Notes under the pieces: generated by a model
Database searches by the model: none
Seen by the model: the letters and a program-made list of their open reading frames with translations, nothing else
Told to the model about the DNA's origin: nothing
Shown: positions 16,901 through 24,437 of the stretch, piece by piece
Position numbering within the stretch: the first letter of the stretch is position 1
Layout of the letters: each line of letters starts with the position of its first letter
Source of the DNA: a bacterium
GTDB taxonomy: Bacteria; Acidobacteriota; Thermoanaerobaculia; Multivoradales; J023
Assembly: GCA_024226315.1 (NCBI GenBank)
Contig: JAAELT010000721.1
Coordinates: 1 to 33,192 of the forward strand
Direction: 5' to 3'
DNA: 33,192 nt
Translations under genes and position numbers: made by a program

Positions 16901-17320
16901 ACCCTTCCGGAGGGTTTTCCCGACGACCGCGACAACGGTCTGCTCCAGGCCTGGGAGATCTTCGAGAGCGTCCGCCTGGACGCCGACCTGGTGGTGCTCT
17001 CGGCCTGTCAGTCCGGCCTCGGCGAGGATCAGGGAGGGGAGGGCCTGATCGGCCTGACCCGTGCCTTCCAGTACGCCGGCGCTCGCACCGTGGCGGCCAC
17101 CCTTTGGCAGGTCGAAGATCAGGTGACGGCCGAGCTGATGGTCCGTTTCTACCGTCACCTGCGGGACGGCAAGACCAAGGATGTCGCCCTCCGGGCAGCC
17201 CAGATCGAGCTGATCCAAGGTCCGATCGAGGTGTGGGACGAGGACGCACAAGCTCGGGAGATCGATGCCTCGTCCCCCTACTACTGGGCGGCGTTCCAAC
17301 TCCTCGGCGATTGGCGATAG
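13925..17320 (+). CDS. PDZ-TPR-CHAT caspase-like protein (1131 aa)
   Basis: ATG 13925 follows AGGAGG nine bases upstream. Residues about 18-35 are a signal or anchor helix (ACWVAAGFLFVFLADSSQA). Residues about 42-120 are PDZ-like (GVVVEEITAGSALQKAGLEP). TPRs cover about 180-580, including seven nearly identical 41-residue units (288-574). After a helical linker comes a CHAT domain (about 700-1131), a caspase-family peptidase fold. The catalytic dyad is intact: His 977 in HIAAHG and Cys 1028 in VVLSACQSGLGED. It should cleave a specific protein on a signal sensed by the TPRs. If the N-terminal helix is cleaved the whole protein is exported; if not it is anchored. Bacterial CHAT proteins act in regulated proteolysis and cell-death pathways. 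A similar promoter element links it to the sigma-like operon. Confidence 0.92.
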   Translation: MRKGYLPYRTGPLGKDWRACWVAAGFLFVFLADSSQATPDQGLRETGVVVEEITAGSALQKAGLEPDDLLLAWERLPNPATPQGAQGEFYSSFDWQWVEVEQAPRGTVRLSGEHQGQPRVWTVEPGLWEATVRPTIPATRLGEYLRGRELVTAGDLESGAALWEKLADREEVGLLRCWLFLRLGDAWLEEQAWERAHAAYRLALEAARAPVAQVAIWGAIGRTYYRQGDFDQAEACFRSALGIYWETWGESLGFARNLSNLGVVARRRGQLDVAAEHSQRSLKIIQELAPDSLVVAGSLKNLGNLAWNRGHLGEALKQYKRALEIEQELAPDNLDLADSLNNLGAVAFDRGQLDVAAEHYQQALRIREKLAPDSLGVAASLNNLGNVARARGQLDEAAEHYQQALGIKQELAPDSLDLAFTLNNLGVVTWERGQLEEAAEYYQRALEIKQKLAPDSLNLAFTLKNLGVVAWERGQLDMAAEHHQQALEIREGLAPDSLQVAESLKNLGLIAQKRGQLDVALEHHQKALEIRQKLAPDSLVVAISLNELGVIAKGRGQLDLAESYFDRSLDALEGQIGKLGGSQWVKGRFRAQHRKLYRDDMELLLQRNRTEEAFAILERSRARSFLAMLEERELIFSGIPEELDRQRRSLAVRHDRTLRQITSLSATESQEKVETLHGELKALYRKRDELRSKIRQESPNLASLQEPQDLDLASVQKILDPGTVMLSYSVGEEQTDLFVITPGQALTVHTLAVGEAELQDEVGHLREMIDAAQSDDFLGNRRRAEVERVGQRLYEWLVEPAQDIVATGDRVVLIPDGPLHRLPFAALVREIGGDSASAGRGRQYFTEWKPLHSVLSATVYAELKESRRSAPQTGDSGPLLAAFGDPHYALNGEHTVPLGGSGGGDTGNGDGVITDARVRSARDRCKFDLRRLPASRREILGISGLYRNVRTYLGQGASEETFKSLDADVRIVHIAAHGCLDDRLPLNSGLFLTLPEGFPDDRDNGLLQAWEIFESVRLDADLVVLSACQSGLGEDQGGEGLIGLTRAFQYAGARTVAATLWQVEDQVTAELMVRFYRHLRDGKTKDVALRAAQIELIQGPIEVWDEDAQAREIDASSPYYWAAFQLLGDWR
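14786..15646 (+). repeat. Seven 123-base tandem coding repeats (TPR units)
   Basis: The codons for LAPDSL (or LAPDNL) begin at 14786, 14909, 15032, 15155, 15278, 15401 and 15524, an exact 123-base period. Each unit encodes 41 residues with SL.NLG..A..RGQLD.A. The similarity at DNA level (GCTGGCACCCGATAGCCTC recurs) implies recent expansion or gene conversion, and the repeat number probably varies between strains. A degenerate eighth unit precedes them. Confidence 0.95.
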
Positions 17321-17396
17321 GCCCAGTGGAAAACGGTGGAGCGTCGGCATCAGCATGAGGCTGAACAGTGGCGGCGGACGCCCGAGAGAGCAGAAC

Positions 17397-17431
17397 CCCG
17401 GTGCGGCGGCCGTGGGCGCCGCCGCACCGGG
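17397..17431 (+). terminator. GC-rich hairpin after the CHAT gene
   Basis: CCCGGTGCGGCGGC at 17397-17410 pairs perfectly with 17418-17431, giving a 14-bp stem and a 7-base loop, 76 bases after the CHAT stop. It is by far the strongest hairpin in this gap. No U-run follows, so termination may be Rho-assisted or the hairpin may protect the 3' end. Confidence 0.5.
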
Positions 17432-17792
17432 AGAGGTGATGCCATCACCGTAGCGAGAGTCCGGTTTAGGGAGCCTCGCAGACGCCGTAGCTCCAGCTCG
17501 ATCCCCAGTTTTCGTGCCAGGTACCATTAAGCTCTTGCTAGTCAGCGACTTAGAAGCGACGGCTGACCTCTAGACTCCAACAATCATCCAGTGGTTGCTG
17601 CCAGGTGGCTGATATTTGGCCTAATACCGGCTATTCCACAGCCTGACGGGCACCAACTCGTCGCCGGGGCTCGACGCAGACGCACTTTATCTGTGGCGCT
17701 TGTTGGAGCGCCATGCTCTCTCTGGTCCTCTGACATGTCGGTGCTCTCGGCTTCGAGCGCCAGACCTAGACGCCCTCGAGCCACTCAACGCA
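17432..17792. other. Intergenic stretch without a recognisable gene
   Basis: Short frames exist on both strands but none has a ribosome site, a family resemblance or a consistent codon pattern. It lies between the CHAT-gene hairpin and a transposase relic and is probably eroded mobile DNA. Confidence 0.5.
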
Positions 17793-17969
17793 TCAGGGAG
17801 GTTGACCTCGGGCTCGCGGCTCGGCGGTTCGAAGAGTTCTGGAGGGAAGGGAGGCAGTTCTCAACACTCCCACGATCTCGACGACCGGGATATCTCCTCG
17901 CTCGACATAGCCCGATTCGAGGATCTCGATCCGCCGGGTAGGAGGCGGCGGTGGCCGCTGCGGCTGTGG

Positions 17970-18455
17970 ATGGCCGACTAAGGCAAGCGCCGGCGGATAG
18001 CAACCCTCGGGAACCAATCGGCCGCTTTCAGATTGCCGCCACGCAGCGCCTCCAACGCCTCCCAGTATTGCGCCAGGTAGGCCAGGATCTCCTGCCTGAG
18101 ATACTCTCGTGCCTGCTTCGACGCGACGTGAAACAGCGGCTTCGATGATCTCTTCGTCCGCCGGGTCGGCGGTTCATATGGGTTTTGGCTCAGGATCTTC
18201 TCGGTGCCGGCGACCGCGTCGCCATCGCGTTTCCTCTCGCCTTCCTCTTCGATCTCTCGGATCAATCCACACCGCCGAGCAGAGCTCCAGGGGCGAGACT
18301 TCCAGAGACCGGCCCATGACGCCGATCACGACCTCGTTGAGCCGGCTCGGATCCGGCGACGGCACCAGCAGCGCGCGAGCGCCGATCGTCCGGCCGGTGA
18401 TCTCGACGAGGACGCCGTCTTTGTTCTCGGGTATGAAACGTGCGGGTCGGCCCAT
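17970..18455 (-). pseudogene. REP-associated Y1-type transposase, internally deleted
   Basis: From ATG 18455 the frame reads MGRPARFIPENKDGVLVEIT then GRTIGARALLVPS ... LNEVVIGVMGRS. This is the usual beginning of these transposases (M.RP.RF.P...LVE.T.RT...R.LL.PS..LN..I.GVLGR). After LCSAVW the HUH-containing centre is missing and the sequence jumps, in another frame, to the C-terminal part (ILSQNPYEPPTRRTKRSSKP, then LFHVASKQARE). A further frameshift near 18015 leads to FPEGCYPPALALV, the typical last strand (FP.G.FPPAL.FV). So at least one large deletion and one extra shift have occurred, and no active enzyme can result. The family assignment is from remembered sequence pattern. Confidence 0.75.
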
Positions 18456-18672
18456 CTGAATCTCGAGAGCCCATTCCGTGCCGGCCGCGTCATGCGGGTA
18501 CACTTCAAGCAAGCTCTATAGATATAAGACGTAGAACCGCCCTTCGATCTGCAACTGCGAGCGAAGAGAGTCCAGGAGCCGACCTCGAAAGGTACTCCGT
18601 CCGGCCGAGCTGGCCTCGGCCCTGCAGCGACGTCGGCACGCCAAGCCTGAGGCCGTGACGAGGGGCGGATTA

Positions 18673-18904
18673 CCCCTTGAGTGTTGGCGTCTGTTGGCGG
18701 CAGCGGTCACGGCCGGGGCACGGTTGCAGTGTGCTGCCCCCACAGTGCCCCTTGACACCGCGAGCGGCGAATGTGGTAAGCTCTTTCCATCATGGGCACG
18801 ACGGTAGTAAACACCGACTAGTCAATCACTTACGGGGTGTCCTCGCCGTGAAATCGGCGCTTGGTCCGGGCATTGAAGCCCATTGACTACGACCCTTTCA
18901 GGGC
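18673..18904 (+). repeat. 230-base dispersed repeat, copy 1
   Basis: From CCCTTGAGTGTTG to CCCTTTCAGGG this block aligns with 32326-32558 at roughly 85% by eye, and more loosely with 22957-23191. Shared words include TGTTGGCGGCAGCGGTCACGG minus its last base, TGCTGCCCCCACAGTGCCCC, CATCATGGGCACGACGG and GAAATCGGCGCTT. Copies 2 and 3 lie next to the 5' end of a Mu/Tni-like transposase, so it is most likely the outer end of that transposon. This copy has lost the transposase. Confidence 0.8.
18752..18782 (+). promoter_or_regulatory. Sigma-70-like promoter inside repeat copy 1
   Basis: TTGACA (18752-18757), a 19-base spacer, then TAAGCT (18777-18782) preceded by TGG. The same pair at the same spacing occurs in the other two copies, so it is conserved although the spacer sequence varies. 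It would drive transcription rightward, away from the transposase; no gene follows here. Confidence 0.45.
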
Positions 18905-19144
18905 GGCTCTCGAGAGGGATTTGCTCACCCGGAGCATCCTCCTCTCCTCAGGCATGTCGGGATCTCCTCGATCTGACGTCAGGGACTTCGAAGGCTGGTA
19001 GTACTTGCCATCCGAGAAAGCGACCCGGGGACAACGGCGGACCAGCCAGGATCTCGATCGAAGCGCTACATTGCAGTAGCTCTCGCCCTCCAAGACAACC
19101 GATGCGCGCAGTCGATCAGGCGATCCAGCTGAAGCGGAAGCCAT

Positions 19145-19387
19145 TCAGGAATGCGCGGAACACTCGGACTCTGATTCCGACTGGCTCCGATTCGGACTCT
19201 GACTCGCGCTAGCATCATCGGGCGCAGCGGCGGTCTGACGGATCAGAGCGTCGTCAAGATCCGCGAAATCCTGGAAAAGATCCACCGGGAGGATGACGAC
19301 GTCAACGCCAGGCGGCAGACGGTCCACTCTCTCAACAACCTCCGCCGGGACGCCGAGCGCGGTTGCGTGGAGGACACCTGCGATCAT
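19145..19387 (-). CDS. Small hypothetical frame after the secreted-protein gene (80 aa)
   Basis: A frame beginning MIAGVLHATALGVPAEVVER and continuing VDRLPPGVDVVILPVDLFQD has a plausible protein-like first 55 residues, then a Ser/Gln/Glu-rich tail from near-repeats of GACTCTGATTCCGACT-like DNA. There is no good ribosome site at this ATG. It faintly resembles the end of some patatin-like proteins, but not enough to name it. The rest of the stretch 18905-19442 holds nothing that I can support. It may be a remnant. Confidence 0.25.
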   Translation of the reverse strand: MIAGVLHATALGVPAEVVERVDRLPPGVDVVILPVDLFQDFADLDDALIRQTAAAPDDASASQSPNRSQSESESECSAHS

Positions 19388-19442
19388 CCGAGGCTGTCTT
19401 GAATGAAGGTCGGCCTCCGATTTCCTCCTCAGAAGTGGAGGC

Positions 19443-19844
19443 TCAGTTGCGCGGGATCGGCCGCTCGTCCATGTCGTAGCGGGTGTCCAGCAGCCCGTCT
19501 GAACGCGCCCGGTCCCAGATCGCCACCCGCACCAGGACGAACTCCTTGACGTTGATCCGCCTCGCCTGGAATACGACTTCTTTCTCTTCCGCTTTGTCGA
19601 GCTCGTGCAACTGAAAGCGTATGTCGTACCAGCTCCCGTTTCTTCTCTGGAGTGAACACCCGACAGGAAACTCATGATTTCGGTCGCCTGTGTTCTTGGC
19701 CACGGTAACGATCTTGATCGAATCCTGTCCGACGTCGACCGTCTTGATTCGGATGCTGCCGTCGACGCCCCGGGCCGAGCTCGAGGGCGCCGCCATCAGC
19801 AAAGCCAGGGTTGTGAACAGAACCATGGTGCTAGTCGTTTTCAT
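19443..19844 (-). CDS. Small secreted protein, partner of the TIR gene (133 aa)
   Basis: A signal peptide (MKTTSTMVLFTTLALLMAAP, cleavage near residue 24) is followed by one beta-rich domain of about 105 residues (IRIKTVDVGQDSIKIVTVAK, then NTGDRNHEFPVGCSL ... EEKEVVFQARRI). It looks like an extracytoplasmic immunoglobulin-like or CARDB-like domain (my reading). AAAGGAG lies about eight bases before the ATG, inside the end of the TIR gene, and the coding regions overlap by 14 bases, so the two are translationally coupled. The product is probably periplasmic or cell-surface, where it could meet the ectodomain of the TIR protein. I know no named family. Confidence 0.7.
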   Translation of the reverse strand: MKTTSTMVLFTTLALLMAAPSSSARGVDGSIRIKTVDVGQDSIKIVTVAKNTGDRNHEFPVGCSLQRRNGSWYDIRFQLHELDKAEEKEVVFQARRINVKEFVLVRVAIWDRARSDGLLDTRYDMDERPIPRN

Positions 19845-21177
19845 CCTCTTCTCCTTTCTTTGATGCTCCGCTCGCCACGACGATCTCGACCGTTCTCCTC
19901 TCGTAGAACGCGGTCGCGCCTGCGATGCGAAATTCCGCCTGCCCTATTTCCTCCGCTCCCCTGAAGACCCGCGCGATGTAGCCTCTGGGCTCTTTGGTCG
20001 AGAAGGAGGCCACCCAGAGGGGTTTGGTCGTCAGGCCTTTGCGGTTGGTATCGGAATAATCCGACGCGCCGCGAAACGCGCGGCCATCCGGCCCCTCGAC
20101 CTGGACCCAGACACCGCTCACCGCTTGGCCGGAGGTGTCTTTGACCAAGAACTTCACCGGCACATCGTGCCCGAGGGTTGCGAGCTGGACGATGTGGATC
20201 TGCCTCTTCCCGACCACGAACTCCTCACTCTCGTCCAGCACCAGGCCGTAGAAGATCAGCTGCGCTCTATAAGTTCCGGCGTCAATGCCGTCGATGAACA
20301 TCAGCTTGTCGCCGGTGGGCTGATAACGCTTGTAGATCTCCTCGGAGCCATCCGGGCGCACGGCGACGAGCTGATATCTCAGCTCGCTGTCAGCCGCGAT
20401 GTAGTCTTCTTTCGTGTATCGTTTGACCTTGCCGATGACGCCGATCCTGAATCCGGAGAAGGAGCCAACGATGCTCTGCTGGAGGCGTAGCGCTTCGAGC
20501 ACATCGCCAGCCGGAATCCTGACTACGCTGCAGGCCGTGGCGCTCAAACCGACGACGATCAGCAGAACGACCGCGGGCTGGGCCAACACGGCCAGTCTAC
20601 TCCTGCCGTGCGGGGGCTTCAGATGGAAACGTCTGCTGATGAGCCAGGAAAGCAGGACTCCCGCCAGAACGAGGGACGCTACAGTGCTGAGAGTGAACCA
20701 GATCAACTGGTCGAAAAATAGCCTCTCGTAAAACGCGGTGCCCAAGACGACCAGCAGGCTGAACCCGGCTGCGAGTCTGGGGCTGAGGCCGATCTCGGCG
20801 GCACGTGCGATGTTGCCAACGGCGGCGAGCGTGTCGAAGACCAGGTCTCCTCGAGACTCGAGATACTTGATCTCTCGAACATGCGGCGGCAGGCTCTCCC
20901 TGGGGGTGCTCTCGACGAGGACCGGCAGGATACGCCGCGCTTCCGACCTCGCGTACTCGAGCTCGGATCGCGGGTACCGACGTTCTCCTACCGAATGAGG
21001 GCTGATGAGGAAGATGAACAGGTCGCAATTGTCTATTTGCCGCTTGATGGTCGAGGCAATGCCTTCCCCGGCCAGGAGGGTGCTCTGAAAGACCATATGA
21101 TCGGCGGCCTTCAGGCCCTCTGCGATTCGTTCCGCGGCCTCTGTCTGTTCGGACGCATGAGAGATGAAGATCTTCAT
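19831..21177 (-). CDS. TIR-domain membrane protein with extracytoplasmic C-terminal part (448 aa)
   Basis: Residues 1-125 are a TIR domain: KIFISHASEQTEAAERIAEG, DNCDLFIFLISPHSV, then RSELEYARSEARRILPVLV. Glu 72 sits where the catalytic Glu of NAD-cleaving TIRs lies. Three membrane helices follow (about 136-150, 158-180 and 195-217), then a beta-rich region of about 230 residues (218-448) on the far side of the membrane. I choose ATG 21177 because GGAGGG lies five bases upstream and the TIR fold starts there; the longer frame to 21339 is basic and unlike a protein start. An external signal sensed by the C-terminal part could gate the cytoplasmic TIR; this is inference. TIR proteins in bacteria often serve immunity or NAD-depletion responses. 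Confidence 0.85.
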   Translation of the reverse strand: MKIFISHASEQTEAAERIAEGLKAADHMVFQSTLLAGEGIASTIKRQIDNCDLFIFLISPHSVGERRYPRSELEYARSEARRILPVLVESTPRESLPPHVREIKYLESRGDLVFDTLAAVGNIARAAEIGLSPRLAAGFSLLVVLGTAFYERLFFDQLIWFTLSTVASLVLAGVLLSWLISRRFHLKPPHGRSRLAVLAQPAVVLLIVVGLSATACSVVRIPAGDVLEALRLQQSIVGSFSGFRIGVIGKVKRYTKEDYIAADSELRYQLVAVRPDGSEEIYKRYQPTGDKLMFIDGIDAGTYRAQLIFYGLVLDESEEFVVGKRQIHIVQLATLGHDVPVKFLVKDTSGQAVSGVWVQVEGPDGRAFRGASDYSDTNRKGLTTKPLWVASFSTKEPRGYIARVFRGAEEIGQAEFRIAGATAFYERRTVEIVVASGASKKGEEDEND

Positions 21178-21406
21178 GATGCCCTCCGGCATGCGGGTCC
21201 TGGCGTAGAATCTGCCACGTCCTGCCCGGCCGCGATGCTTGCGCTCCCACCGTTCCGGCTGAGCCCGATGCGGGAGCCGAGAGAACGGAGATGGCGGCCG
21301 ATTCTCCGATGGCCATCTGTGAGCATACCGCGCCATCAATGAGATTGTGCGTGGGCAAGGGGCTTGTCACCACCCGCGAGGGTAGTTTCATTCATGGCCG
21401 TCCGGA

Positions 21407-21715
21407 TCATGGCCTAGTCAGGCCGGTCTTGCGCGCCAGGGTGTTGATGAGGCCGTTCGGTCCGGTGGTGGCGTGGGCAAGGTAGTGGACGTCCCAGGCG
21501 TCCTCTGCTCGCAGCTGATCGGCCAACTCGCCGAGCAGGAGGCTCTTTGCCACAGCCGGGCTCCGCGAGGAGCACGGCGATGCCGTCGAGCTCGATGGTG
21601 TAGCGCAGCCGTCGCAACGCTTCCTCGAAGCCGCGGCGTGCAGCAGCGCCTCGGGAGGGGTTCGCCGGCCGAAGAGGTAGACGGTGAAGCCAAAGTGCTG
21701 CAGGAGCTGGCTCAT
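21407..21715 (-). pseudogene. Tni/ExeA-like transposition ATPase, frameshifted and truncated
   Basis: The start reads MSQLLQHFGFTVYLFGRRTP. After one frame change it continues FEEALRRLRYTIELDGIAVL then LAEPGCGK (Walker A). After another it reads SLLLGELADQLRAEDAWDVH then YLAHATTGPNGLINTLARKT. This is the N-terminal third of a TniB/ExeA-type AAA ATPase; such proteins usually have about 270 residues, so the Walker B and sensor parts are gone. Its ATG overlaps the end of the transposase gene (ATGA), the tniA-tniB gene order. The truncation at about 21407 marks one edge of the wrecked transposon. Confidence 0.75.
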
Positions 21716-22872
21716 GGGATCTCTTTTCGGTTCTGTTTGAAGTGCGCGAGCACCAGGGTCTTGAGGGCGTGGAGATAGACGCAGGGGTGGCGTCCGCGCC
21801 CATGGAGGCGCACGGCGTGTTCGCAGGCGATGCGCACGAGGCTCTAGGGCAACGGTCCGAAGGTGTCCCAGAAGCCTGAGATCTCACGATCTGTCGCCGG
21901 CTGGGACGTGAGCCCCGCGAGCTGACGCACGGCCTCAAGGAAATGCTCGCGGTCGAAGCCGGAGTCGGTGGAGAGCTCGGCGTAGGCGAGGGGTCGGGCC
22001 CGTTCGAGGAGCTTGCGGTCGCAGTGCTGGCGCACCAGGGCCAGGTAGTCGACCGTCGGCTCGAAAAGCTCCTGAGTCGCCGGCGGCTCGGGCTGGCATT
22101 GAGCGGCTCCGGGAAGGCGCGCTGGAAGCGCTGGCCGCTCCCGAAGATCAGCACCGAGGCGAGGTCGGGCGGGTCGAAGCGGACCTGGACCTTGCGCCCG
22201 CGCAAGGACGCGTCACACAGAAAGTGCCGGCCGAGGACGGCGACCGTGGCGTCCTTGAGATGGATCTTGCGATCGACGCGGACCAAGAAGAGCTCGCGGG
22301 CCAGCTGAGGGTCGATCGGTCGGGGGGTGAGCTCGGCGACCGCGTCGTTGGGGCTGTGGCGCCAGAGCGCTGTGGCGAGCACCTTCATCTGCCGCCGGCT
22401 GGCCCCCCAGCGGGCGAGGTGCCGGTCCAGCGTGGCGCGACGGGGGGCGCTGCGCTGGAGAAAATGCTGCTCGAGATCGAGGATGTCGAGCAGCGTCGTG
22501 GTCGTGCGCTGGGGGTTCTCCTGCGCAGCGCCACCGCACGGTCGAGTAGCTCCACCTCCAGGGTGCGGGGGTTGCCCATGATCCTTTGCGTCTCTTGGGC
22601 CGCAGGGCCTCGATGCCGCCTGAGCGAAAGCACCGCCGCCACCCGTAGACCGTGCGCGGCGAGCCGCGCACCGGCCCTTTGCCGGGACGGTAGTGCGTGC
22701 GGCCGGCAATCTCCTCGAAAAGGGCACTGACGAGCGGTTTGCGGCCGACGCTTCGCTTGAGGAGATCTGCCACGGCCTGATCCACGACGCCAAAGCACGC
22801 GGCGGGTTTGACGACGTGACCGTCGTGTTCCAAATCTCCGAAGCTAAAGCAGAGCCTTTCGCCGTGCCGCAC
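21712..22872 (-). pseudogene. Mu/Tni-like transposase lacking its catalytic core
   Basis: In pieces across two frames one can read a helix-turn-helix N-terminal part (LVSALFEEIAGRTHYRPGKG ... SGGIEALRPKRRK), then VELLDRAVALRRENPQRTTT ... LDRHLARWGASRRQMKVLAT. The next part is the Mu-type C-terminal beta barrel (ARELFLVRVDRKIHLKDATV, then GRKVQVRFDPPDLASVLIFG). The DDE (rve) domain that should lie between RQMKVLAT and the barrel is absent. A frameshift lies in the N-terminal third, and an in-frame TAG near 21845 interrupts the tail before it ends at the ATPase start. Dead by at least three lesions. A remnant of the same N-terminus is at 32128-32244. Confidence 0.75.
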
Positions 22873-22956
22873 TTGGCTAGACGCCTGGCCGGCGCGTCGT
22901 AGTCGGCGGGACGCTCTAACGGCTCACCCGTTGGGCAGATCCCATCCTGACGCTCC

Positions 22957-23191
22957 GTGTTGGCGGCAGCGATCAGCCGTGGCCAGACGCGGGGGAATGT
23001 TGGCGAGTGCTTCCCCATGAGTCCCCCTTGACACAAGCGAGGAGTGCTGTGTTACGCTACTCACTGACGATGGTACGACGGGATAAGCACTGACATATCA
23101 AGCAGTTAGGTGGCACCAAGCGAGGGAAAAACGGCCAGCCCCGCCGCCCGCATCGAACCCTGAAAGCCCGGTGACCCTCTCCCTTCCAAGG
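22957..23191 (+). repeat. 230-base dispersed repeat, copy 2
   Basis: GTTGGCGGCAGCGATCA at the left, TTGACA ... TACGCT in the middle and CCCTTCCAAGG at the right follow the order of copies 1 and 3, but with more substitutions. It lies 85 bases outside the start of the Mu/Tni-like transposase relic. The bases between transposase and repeat (word GCGCGTCGTAGTCGGC) also recur beside copy 3. This places the repeat at the transposon end. Confidence 0.7.
23028..23058 (+). promoter_or_regulatory. Sigma-70-like promoter inside repeat copy 2
   Basis: TTGACA (23028-23033), 19 bases, TACGCT (23053-23058). It keeps the spacing of copies 1 and 3 and points toward the DUF2971 gene about 300 bases downstream, so it might help to express that cargo. 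Confidence 0.4.
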
Positions 23192-23255
23192 TTCAAGTCT
23201 GCGTGTGCTATCATTCCGGCCACCGTCACCAGCCGCTCGAGACGATTGGTTGACG
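23156..23255 (+). repeat. Repeat R1 upstream of the DUF2971 gene
   Basis: The first 48 bases (AACCCTGAAAG ... CTTCCAAGG ... GCG) match R2 at 24311-24358 in about 41 of 48 positions. The second part (23183-23255) matches the 3' flank of the IS110 copy at 2906-2980. R1 overlaps the end of repeat copy 2. Confidence 0.65.
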
Positions 23256-23325
23256 AGAGAAATCGCGATATAGCGTTATATAGAAATCGCCGTAGAGGCT
23301 ACTGTAGTGCTAAAAACGCAGTGCG

Positions 23326-23354
23326 GGGTTGAAACCTTGAAACCCTTCCGGGTT
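23326..23354 (+). promoter_or_regulatory. Overlapping small hairpins before the DUF2971 start
   Basis: GGGTT (23326-23330), AACCC (23341-23345) and GGGTT (23350-23354): the central word can pair with either neighbour, so two exclusive stems are possible just before the ATG at 23364. Stems are only five base pairs. It may be chance, or a simple leader switch. No Shine-Dalgarno sequence is visible here. Confidence 0.2.
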
Positions 23355-23363
23355 AGTAAATAA

Positions 23364-24227
23364 ATGCTTTTCAAATACTGCCCACCTGAAAGGCTGGATA
23401 TACTTACTAACGGGTTTATTCGGTTGACGCAACCAATCTGCTTTAACGACATTTTCGAGACGCAACCTATCCCGGAGAATAGCCTAGGGACGATTAACAT
23501 TTCTGCGGAAGAAACGAGCCGACTATGGGATGAGTTCCAGAGATCGCCTTATCTCGTGGCATCAACCGACAATGAGATTGAAATGGCAATGCACGCCGAA
23601 TCGCTACTAAACATTCAAAAAGCAAGATTCAGCACAATTGCGGGGATCATGTCCTTCTCTGAGACCCACGACAACTTGCTAATGTGGGCGCACTACGGAA
23701 AAGATTTCCAGGGATATGTATTTGGATTCGATCCGCAAGATTTGCCTTTTGCCTGGCGGGAGGCCAACCCGACCTTCGCCCTCAGACGGGTCACCTACGC
23801 CAAGGAACGCCCCACTCTGTCTCTAGAGGAAGTAGTTGTAGACTCTCCCGAAGGAGAGTTGTTACGTAAATGGTTTTCAACGAAAGCTGACGTCTGGTCC
23901 TATGAGAAAGAGTGGAGAATATTTAAGTACCTATCGAACAAGGATCACGTGATTCCTACGGAGACTTACCCAATCCATCTCGTTGAATTAGATGTCAAAA
24001 AATTGAAGTGCCTGATACTCGGCCCTCGTTCTTCAAAAGAATTGAAAAGAGCCATAAGAGATATATGCGATGAGAACGGAATAGAGCTCTTTCAGCATGT
24101 TAAGGACGCGACTCGCTATTCGCTCGGAACCTGGGACAGACAACGTATGGATTATAAAGAACAGACCTGGAAGGCTGCTGGAATGGAAGACATTGGATTC
24201 AAGCACGGGAGAAGCCCCGCAGAATGA
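23364..24227 (+). CDS. DUF2971 domain protein (287 aa)
   Basis: The family is recognised by an opening LFKYCPPERLDILTNGFIRL (usual form LYKY.....L.IL.....L..S.P..FNDPFE, here CFNDIFETQP at 26-35). Further on are the hallmark SFSETHDNLLMWAHYGKDFQ then GYVFGFD (97-123) and the C-terminal WSYEKEWRIFKY (178-189). No signal peptide or membrane segment is seen, so it is cytoplasmic. DUF2971 genes are common in mobile and defence islands; no reaction is established. The gene is clearly richer in A+T than its neighbours, stands alone between transposon debris and the conflict operon, and is flanked by imperfect direct repeats R1 and R2. It thus looks like a transferred cassette. There is no convincing ribosome site; ATG 23364 is the first in-frame start. 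Confidence 0.85.
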   Translation: MLFKYCPPERLDILTNGFIRLTQPICFNDIFETQPIPENSLGTINISAEETSRLWDEFQRSPYLVASTDNEIEMAMHAESLLNIQKARFSTIAGIMSFSETHDNLLMWAHYGKDFQGYVFGFDPQDLPFAWREANPTFALRRVTYAKERPTLSLEEVVVDSPEGELLRKWFSTKADVWSYEKEWRIFKYLSNKDHVIPTETYPIHLVELDVKKLKCLILGPRSSKELKRAIRDICDENGIELFQHVKDATRYSLGTWDRQRMDYKEQTWKAAGMEDIGFKHGRSPAE

Positions 24228-24310
24228 CCCAAGGCGATGGTCCTCGACGGTTAACCGAATACGTACCTCCCAGCGGGAGGGGTAATCGGCCAACTGAGCC
24301 GCTCGCCTTC

Positions 24311-24358
24311 AACCCTGAAAGGTCGTTGACCATCGCCCTTCCAAGGTCCAAGTCAGCG
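24311..24358 (+). repeat. Repeat R2 downstream of the DUF2971 gene
   Basis: AACCCTGAAAGGTCGTTGAC followed by CATCGCCCTTCCAAGG. It is a direct repeat of R1 (about 41 of 48 identical), 83 bases after the DUF2971 stop. It lacks the second half of R1. It may mark the other edge of the inserted segment. Confidence 0.6.
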
Positions 24359-24437
24359 CTGTTAACATCCCTGCGAAGGGTGAGCTGACATCCCACCTGG
24401 CAACTGCAAGGTTTGGCGTGCCAATCCGAGGCGAAAT

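Noticed and set aside
21178..21339. N-terminal extension of the TIR protein
   Set aside because: The extra 54 residues are basic and low in structure, and the strong ribosome site sits before ATG 21177.
21414..23036. A single 540-codon minus-strand frame
   Set aside because: It joins fragments of a transposase, unrelated out-of-frame stretches and part of the ATPase. The real proteins are visible only by switching frames, so it is a chance frame through dead genes.
23156..24358. DUF2971 gene as an integron cassette
   Set aside because: I looked for the attC core words (GTTRRRY and RYYYAAC) at the repeat edges and did not find a matching pair in the right places.
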